Positions 58,426-64,000 of a stretch of 64,000 bases of DNA are shown in pieces. Where the stretch lies: contig CAVUAT010000014.1 in the NCBI GenBank assembly GCA_963739545.1, forward strand, positions 1,364,001 to 1,428,000, read 5' to 3'. Each line of letters starts with the position of its first letter. Within the stretch, counting starts at the first letter, position 1. Below the pieces are notes generated by a model. That model was given only the letters and a program-made list of their open reading frames with translations, was not told the origin of the DNA and made no database searches. The position numbers and the translations under genes are program-made. This stretch comes from CAVUAT01 sp963739545. GTDB lineage: Bacteria; Actinomycetota; Thermoleophilia; Solirubrobacterales; 70-9.

Positions 58426-58870
58426 CTACTGGCCGAGGCCCTCGAGCTCGCGCAGCTGGCGGTCGACCTCGGCCTCGACATCGAGCTCGGACTTGCCCTG
58501 CCGCACCCGGCGCTCGTTGCGCGCGACGACGAGCTGGCGAACCTCATCGCGCAGGCCGCGATCTGCCCCCGGCGAGGGTCCGCCGTGGTCGAGGAGCTTG
58601 CTCGACCTCGGCTTCGATGTCGAGCGGCTTCTCGCCCCTGGTCTCGCGCCGATAGGAGCGCGCCTCGACCATCTGGCGGATCTCTGCTGCACGCTCCTCG
58701 GGCGAGGCGGGCGGCATCGAGGACCCCGGGCTCTCAGGCATGTCCTGCTCGATCGACAGGTCGCCCTTGCCGATCTGGCTGAAGGCGTTCCCGGCGCCCA
58801 GCGCGAACACGATCGCGCCGATGGGCAGGGCGACGAGCACGATCACGATCAGCACGATCCCAGCGTCCAC
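58426..58870 (-). pseudogene. Frameshifted membrane-anchored helical protein gene
   Basis: From GTG 58870 (VDAGIVLIVIVLVALPIGAI) a membrane helix leads to EERAAEIRQMVEARSYRRET and DIEAEVE. At about 58585-58605 the frame shifts, after which KLLDHGGPSPGADRGLRDEV, VARNERRVRQGKSELDVEAE and a Gln-ending tail follow. The two halves carry the same RQ.V.AR..RR motif, as expected for one protein with two similar helical repeats. A one-base insertion or two-base deletion explains it. TACGCT lies 6 nt before the GTG. Confidence 0.72.
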
Positions 58871-58876
58871 GCTCAA

Positions 58877-58882
58877 AGCGTA
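58877..58882 (-). promoter_or_regulatory. -10 box, leaderless promoter of the 58870 gene
   Basis: TACGCT on the minus strand, 6 nt before GTG 58870. Confidence 0.45.
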
Positions 58883-58959
58883 GGCGACGCGGGCGGCCGG
58901 ACCCAAGGCCGAAAGGCCGTTCCCGGGCCGCGTTTGCGGTACCCTTTCGGGCACTGGCT

Positions 58960-58973
58960 GACTGACCAGTCAA
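58960..58973 (+). promoter_or_regulatory. TetR-type palindromic operator upstream of the acyl-CoA dehydrogenase
   Basis: TGACTGACCAGTCA is a perfect TGACTG-AC-CAGTCA dyad. It lies just downstream of a TACCCT box (58941-58946), so a bound repressor would block transcription. The dyad resembles sites of fatty-acid-responsive TetR regulators; no such regulator gene is in the window. Confidence 0.6.
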
Positions 58974-59055
58974 TCGGTTTTGCGAGCGAATCGCCCTGCA
59001 GGGGCTCTCGCGTCGCCGAACGGAGACTTTCCAACTCACAAGGAGCCGAAAGCAC

Positions 59056-60273
<1,218 letters not shown>

Positions 60274-60295
60274 GCCAGCACTACTCCGGTTTCAC

Positions 60296-60324
60296 CGAAC
60301 GCCCCGGCCACGCCGGGGCGTTCG
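60296..60324. terminator. Terminator between acyl-CoA dehydrogenase and recD2-like gene
   Basis: A perfect 12-bp stem CGAACGCCCCGG / CCGGGGCGTTCG with a 5-nt loop, followed by TCCTTTCG on the plus strand. Confidence 0.75.
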
Positions 60325-60343
60325 TCCTTTCGGGAGATCGATG

Positions 60344-62422
60344 CTAGGCGGCCCGCAGCCGCGCCGCCAGCGCCGAGTGGCGCCGCCCGGAGTCGTCGCG
60401 GCGAACTGCGATCGCCAGCGCGGGGCGTTCACCGACCAGCACGCAGGTGCGCTTGGCGCGCGTGATCGCCGTGTAGATCAGCGGGCGCGAGAGCATTCGC
60501 GCGTGAGAGCGGTGGCAGATGCATACGACCACGGGGACCTCGGAGCCCTGGGCCTTGTGGACCGAGATCGCGTAGCCGAGCTTGAGCGCGTTCGCCTGGT
60601 CGTAGGGCACGACGAGGGAGCCGCCATCGTCGGTCTCGAGAACGATCGCCTCCTCATCGGGGTCGTCGTCGGCGAGGAAGCAGATCGAGCCGTTCATCAG
60701 CCCGAGCTCGTGCGAGTTGCGCGTCTGGATCAGGCGGTCGCCGACCCGGAAGCGATCCTTCAGCGCCGGGCGGCCCTTGGGATTGAGCCGGGCCTGGAGC
60801 GCCTCGTTGAGCGCGTCGATGCCGACGGCGGTCCGGTACATCGGCGCGAGCACCTGCACGTCGCGGACGGGGTCGAGCCCGAGGCCGTCGGGGACGCGCT
60901 CGGCGACCAGCGAGGTGACGGTGTCGAGGGCGTGGGCCGGGTCTGGCCGGTCCATGAAGAAGAAGTCGTGATCCTGGTCGGGCCCCGGCTCGAGCTCGGG
61001 CTCGCGGCCCTCGTTGACGGCATGTGCGGCCGTGGTGATCATCGAGCGCGCGGCCTGGCGGAAGATGTGGGTGAGCCGAGTGCTCGGCGCGATCCCGGAC
61101 TCGATCACGTCGGAGAACGGCTTGCCGGCCCCCACGGGCGGGAGCTGGTCGGCGTCTCCTACCAGCACCAGGTGCGTGGTCTCGGCGAGGCCGCCCAACA
61201 GGACCTCGCAGATCTGCAGGTTCAGCATCGAGGCCTCGTCGACGAGCACGATGTCCGCCGTGTGGGGGTGGCCGGGGTTGTGCCCGGGCTCGGAGCCCGG
61301 CATCCAGTCGAGCATGCGGTGGATCGTCGCGGCTTCGTGCCCGGTCGCCTCCTCGAGCCGGCGAGCGGCGCGGCCGGTCGGGGCGCAGAGCGCGACCTTG
61401 GCGTTGGCGGCTGCGGCCTGTTCGACGATCGCCTTCGTGCAGACGGTCTTGCCGACGCCGGGCCCGCCGGTGAGGATCGAGAGGCGCGACGCGAAGGCGC
61501 CGCGGACCGCCTCCCATTGTTCGTGGGTGAGCCCGTCCGAGGGCTCCGCGCCCGGGTCGTGGCTGACGTGCGGCTCGCGGCCGGCCCGCCCGGCGAGCGC
61601 CTCTGCGCACCAGAGCTCGCGCGCGTGGGTCGCCGAGCGGTACACGCGGCCCTCGTCGACCAGCAGGTCGGGCGCGGAAGTCAGCACCTCGGGGTCGGCG
61701 CCCGTGCCGAGCAGCTCGGTCGCGGCGCGCGTCAGCTCGTCTAACGGGAGATGGGTATGGCCCTGGCGCTCGGCCTCGGCGAGCGCATACGAAGCGGCCG
61801 CCTGCGCGCGGCGCTCGGAGTCGGGCGGCACGTCGGTGGAGAGCGCGATGCGATCCGCGAGCTTGAACCCGACGCCCTCGATCTCGACCAGGCCGTAGGG
61901 ATCCTCGTGCAGCACGCGCATCGCGTCGGCGCCGTGGCGCGCGTGGAGCAGGGACGCGAGGTGCGCGAGGCCGTGCGGCGCGAGCTGCACGTGCAGGTCG
62001 CGAACGGCGCGGCTCTCGTGCCAGCTGTCGGTCGCAGCAGCGGCCTGGCGCTTGCCGAGGCCCGGTAGCTCGCCGAACACCCCCTCGGGGTCCGCGGCGA
62101 TCGCCTCGAGGACCGACTCCCCGTGGATCCGGCAGAGGGCGTCGGCGCGGACCTCGCCGATGTGGCGGAGCGAGGTCAGGTAGGCGATCTGCCCGGCGCG
62201 GTCGACGGGGTCGAGCGGCAGCGCGTCCGCGGCGCGGAGCTGGTGACCGTAGCGGGCGTGCTCCTCCCAGCTCCCGTTGACCTGTGCGCGGTCGCCGGGC
62301 GACAGGTGCCCGACCGGCCCGATGATCGCGACATCGTCTCCGGAGCCTTCGTCGAGCGCGTCGATGATCGAAAACGAGCCGTCATCGGACGCGAACAGGA
62401 CGTGGCGCACCGTCACCGTCAT
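60344..62422 (-). CDS. recD2: RecD2-like 5'-3' DNA helicase
   Basis: About 692 residues from ATG 62422, which follows CGGGAGAG; ATG 62440 would add six residues. The N-terminal region has an OB-like start and helix-hairpin-helix segments (LPGLGKRQAAAAT; EIEGVGFKLADRIA) as in RecD2/YrrC. Helicase motifs: Walker A LSILTGGPGVGKTVCTKAIV, Walker B DIVLVDEASMLN, the motif VLVGDADQLPPVGAGKPF and the C-terminal AISVHKAQGSEVPVVV. RecD2 acts without RecB/C in replication-fork and mismatch repair. It faces the acyl-CoA dehydrogenase across a terminator. Confidence 0.9.
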   Translation of the reverse strand: MTVTVRHVLFASDDGSFSIIDALDEGSGDDVAIIGPVGHLSPGDRAQVNGSWEEHARYGHQLRAADALPLDPVDRAGQIAYLTSLRHIGEVRADALCRIHGESVLEAIAADPEGVFGELPGLGKRQAAAATDSWHESRAVRDLHVQLAPHGLAHLASLLHARHGADAMRVLHEDPYGLVEIEGVGFKLADRIALSTDVPPDSERRAQAAASYALAEAERQGHTHLPLDELTRAATELLGTGADPEVLTSAPDLLVDEGRVYRSATHARELWCAEALAGRAGREPHVSHDPGAEPSDGLTHEQWEAVRGAFASRLSILTGGPGVGKTVCTKAIVEQAAAANAKVALCAPTGRAARRLEEATGHEAATIHRMLDWMPGSEPGHNPGHPHTADIVLVDEASMLNLQICEVLLGGLAETTHLVLVGDADQLPPVGAGKPFSDVIESGIAPSTRLTHIFRQAARSMITTAAHAVNEGREPELEPGPDQDHDFFFMDRPDPAHALDTVTSLVAERVPDGLGLDPVRDVQVLAPMYRTAVGIDALNEALQARLNPKGRPALKDRFRVGDRLIQTRNSHELGLMNGSICFLADDDPDEEAIVLETDDGGSLVVPYDQANALKLGYAISVHKAQGSEVPVVVCICHRSHARMLSRPLIYTAITRAKRTCVLVGERPALAIAVRRDDSGRRHSALAARLRAA

Positions 62423-62482
62423 GCTCTCCCGCTCGTCCATTCCGGTCAGTCAACCACGGCACCCCGTCGACTCTCCCCGGGC

Positions 62483-62488
62483 TAAGGT
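62483..62488 (+). promoter_or_regulatory. -10 box, leaderless promoter of the YjbQ gene
   Basis: TAAGGT, then 8 nt, then ATG 62497. Confidence 0.45.
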
Positions 62489-62496
62489 CGGGCGGG

Positions 62497-62922
62497 ATGT
62501 GGATCCAGAAGACGATCCGGCTCGAGGCCCAGCCGCGCGGCTTTCACCTCGTGACCGCAGAAGTGCTCGACGCATTGCCCGAACTGCGGGGGATCTCGAC
62601 CGGGATGCTGAACCTCCTGATCCAGCACACGTCGGCCTCGCTGGCGCTGAACGAGAATGCCTCGCCTGAAGTCCGACGCGACTTTCGCGCCTGGTTCGAC
62701 CAGGCGGTCCCAGAGCGGGCGGGATATTGGACGCACACGCTCGAGGGCGACGACGACATGCCTGCCCACGTCAAGGCGGCCCTGCTCGGGCCGTCGCTGT
62801 CGCTGCCGGTGAGCGACGGGCGGCCGGCCCTGGGGACGTGGCAGGGCATCTACCTGTGTGAGCACCGCGACCACGGTGGCGCCCGATCAGTCGTGGCCAC
62901 GGCATGGGGCGAGGGTTCCTAG
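62497..62922 (+). CDS. YjbQ/UPF0047-family protein
   Basis: A 141-residue protein of the YjbQ family, sometimes called secondary thiamine-phosphate synthase because some members show weak activity of that kind. Conserved His and acidic residues lie in MLNLLIQHTSASLALNENAS, EGDDDMPAHVKAALLG and GIYLCEHRDHGG. The physiological role is unsettled. The stop TAG overlaps the -10 box TAGACT of the next gene. It is not close to the TPP-controlled transporter, so the thiamine link is not supported by context. Confidence 0.85.
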   Translation: MWIQKTIRLEAQPRGFHLVTAEVLDALPELRGISTGMLNLLIQHTSASLALNENASPEVRRDFRAWFDQAVPERAGYWTHTLEGDDDMPAHVKAALLGPSLSLPVSDGRPALGTWQGIYLCEHRDHGGARSVVATAWGEGS

Positions 62923-62925
62923 ACT
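62920..62925 (+). promoter_or_regulatory. -10 box overlapping a stop codon, leaderless promoter of the LLM gene
   Basis: TAGACT contains the TAG stop of the YjbQ gene (62920-62922); GTG 62933 follows after 7 nt. Confidence 0.5.
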
Positions 62926-62932
62926 CGAGCCA

Positions 62933-63985
62933 GTGAGCGACAAGCCTTCAATTCCCCTCTCGGTCCTCGACCTCGCGATCGTCGCCGAGGGGTCGGGGCC
63001 GGCGGAGGCCCTTCGCAACTCGGTCGAGCTCACCCAGCACGCGGAGCGGCTCGGTTACCGGCGCCACTGGGTCGCAGAGCACCACAACATGCCGGGGATC
63101 GCGAGCTCGGCGCCGGCGGTTCTGGCCGCCGCGCTCGCCGCCGCGACTTCGACGATCCACGTCGGCTCGGGTGGCGTGATGCTGCCGAACCACGCGCCTC
63201 TGGTCGTCGCCGAGCAGTTCGGCACGCTCGTCGGGCTGCATCCGGGCCGCATCGACCTCGGGATCGGGCGGGCACCCGGCACCGATCAGATCACGGCGTC
63301 TGCGCTGCGACGCTCCTCCGACCCGCTCTCGGTCGAGGACTTCCCCCAGGCGCTCGGCGAGCTGATGGGTTTCTTCGACGAATCCTTCTATCCCGAGGGC
63401 CATCCCTATCGCGAGATCACCGCCGTGCCCGGACAGGGGATGCGGCCCGAGATCTGGCTGCTGGGCTCGAGCGACTACAGCGCCCAGGCCGCCGGCGTGC
63501 TCGGCCTGCCGTTCTCGTTCGCCCACCACTTCAGCCCGCGCAACACCGTCCCCGCGATGCAGATCTACCGCGAGAGCTTCCGGCCCTCGAAGTGGCTCGA
63601 CGAGCCGCACTCGATGGTCGCCGCCGCGGCGATATGCGCTCCCGACGACGACGAGGCCCGCTACCTCGCGGGCCCGGCGCGGCTTTCGTTCGCACGCCTC
63701 CGCCAGGGCCGCCCGAGCCGCTTCCCGACGCCCGAGGACGCCGCGAACCACAAGTTCTCGGCGCAGGAGGACGCAGCGGTCAAGACCGTCTCGGGCTCGG
63801 CCGTGATCGGCGGCCCCGACAAGGTGCGCGAAGGGCTGCTCGAGCTGGTCGAGCGCACGGGCGCCGACGAGTTGATGCTGACGACGATGGTCCACTCCCA
63901 GGCCGACCGCCTCCGCTCCTACGAGCTGATCGCCGACGCGATGCGGCTCGAGGCACCCGCACCTATCGAGCCGGCCACCGCGTAG
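62933..63985 (+). CDS. LLM-class (luciferase-like) flavin monooxygenase
   Basis: A 350-residue TIM-barrel flavin oxidoreductase from GTG 62933 (VSDKPSIPLSVLDLAIVAEG). Signature stretches are LGYRRHWVAEHHNMPGIAS, VGSGGVMLPNHAPLVVAEQF, GRIDLGIGRAPGTDQITASA and EIWLLGSSDYSAQAAGVLG. This is the subgroup often annotated as luciferase-like without light emission; the substrate is unknown. It is the last gene of the window, ends at 63985 and is preceded by a leaderless-type promoter. Confidence 0.9.
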   Translation: MSDKPSIPLSVLDLAIVAEGSGPAEALRNSVELTQHAERLGYRRHWVAEHHNMPGIASSAPAVLAAALAAATSTIHVGSGGVMLPNHAPLVVAEQFGTLVGLHPGRIDLGIGRAPGTDQITASALRRSSDPLSVEDFPQALGELMGFFDESFYPEGHPYREITAVPGQGMRPEIWLLGSSDYSAQAAGVLGLPFSFAHHFSPRNTVPAMQIYRESFRPSKWLDEPHSMVAAAAICAPDDDEARYLAGPARLSFARLRQGRPSRFPTPEDAANHKFSAQEDAAVKTVSGSAVIGGPDKVREGLLELVERTGADELMLTTMVHSQADRLRSYELIADAMRLEAPAPIEPATA

Positions 63986-64000
63986 GCGGCACGTCCTTAC

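Overview
The window is high-GC DNA with dense genes on both strands. It looks like a chromosomal segment of an actinobacterium of the class Thermoleophilia (Solirubrobacterales-like). The signs are: NTF2/SnoaL-like proteins beginning MSQENVEV; a secreted protein built on decapeptide GSV..KL repeats; an actinobacterial-type integration host factor with an H2TH tail; a PimA-like mannosyltransferase; coproheme decarboxylase HemQ; and many start codons placed 6-8 nt after a TANNNT box, which predicts leaderless mRNAs. The taxonomic call is inference from gene families. I see no rRNA, tRNA, transposase, phage gene or CRISPR array.

Layout. 1-4.4 kb (minus): FprA-type ferredoxin-NADP reductase cut by the window edge, two VOC proteins, a tandem DUF899 protein and HemQ. 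4.4-9.5 kb: a polytopic membrane protein, a glycosyltransferase fused to a flippase-like membrane domain, and an alpha/beta hydrolase. 9.5-13.2 kb: cobalamin-dependent methionine synthase metH under a SAM-I riboswitch that overlaps its Shine-Dalgarno. 13.3-16 kb: a repeat protein, a small membrane protein and an aldehyde dehydrogenase. 16.3-19.5 kb: nitrogen block (ammonium transporter, PII protein, PucR-type regulator). 19.6-21 kb: SnoaL protein and an ArsR-SRPBCC operon with a textbook leaderless promoter. 21-25.9 kb: four consecutive PQQ-type sugar dehydrogenase paralogues.

26-32.4 kb: lipoprotein, then an MlaE-MlaE-MlaF ABC transporter without an MCE protein, followed by an MMPL/RND exporter; this is an envelope lipid-transport block. 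32.4-35.5 kb: TlpA-like protein, stand-alone B3/B4 protein, two conserved hypotheticals, two 84-bp foldable direct repeats and the IHF-like gene. 35.8-38.4 kb: a serine-palmitoyltransferase-like AOS enzyme and a GNAT-like protein, divergent across a 178-bp segment with about 20-bp terminal inverted repeats. 38.5-42.5 kb: AlkA-like glycosylase and a thiamine-precursor ABC transporter under a TPP riboswitch.

42.5-48.7 kb: frameshifted SnoaL gene, CYTH and CHAD proteins, MoxR-VWA pair, small membrane protein and PPK2; the CYTH, CHAD and PPK2 genes point to polyphosphate metabolism. 48.7-54 kb (minus): membrane protein, DUF2203, EVE, SRPBCC and a large zinc-ribbon/cyclase/ATPase/TPR regulator. 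54-64 kb: lipoprotein, two different CaCA cation exchangers, two frameshifted genes (ACT-domain and membrane protein), acyl-CoA dehydrogenase behind a TetR-type palindrome, RecD2-like helicase, YjbQ and a luciferase-like monooxygenase.

The strongest non-gene signals are the two riboswitches, the recurring leaderless promoters (three of the promoters found use the previous gene's TAG stop as part of the -10 box), the inverted-repeat element between the sphingolipid-like genes, and the 84-bp structured tandem repeat.
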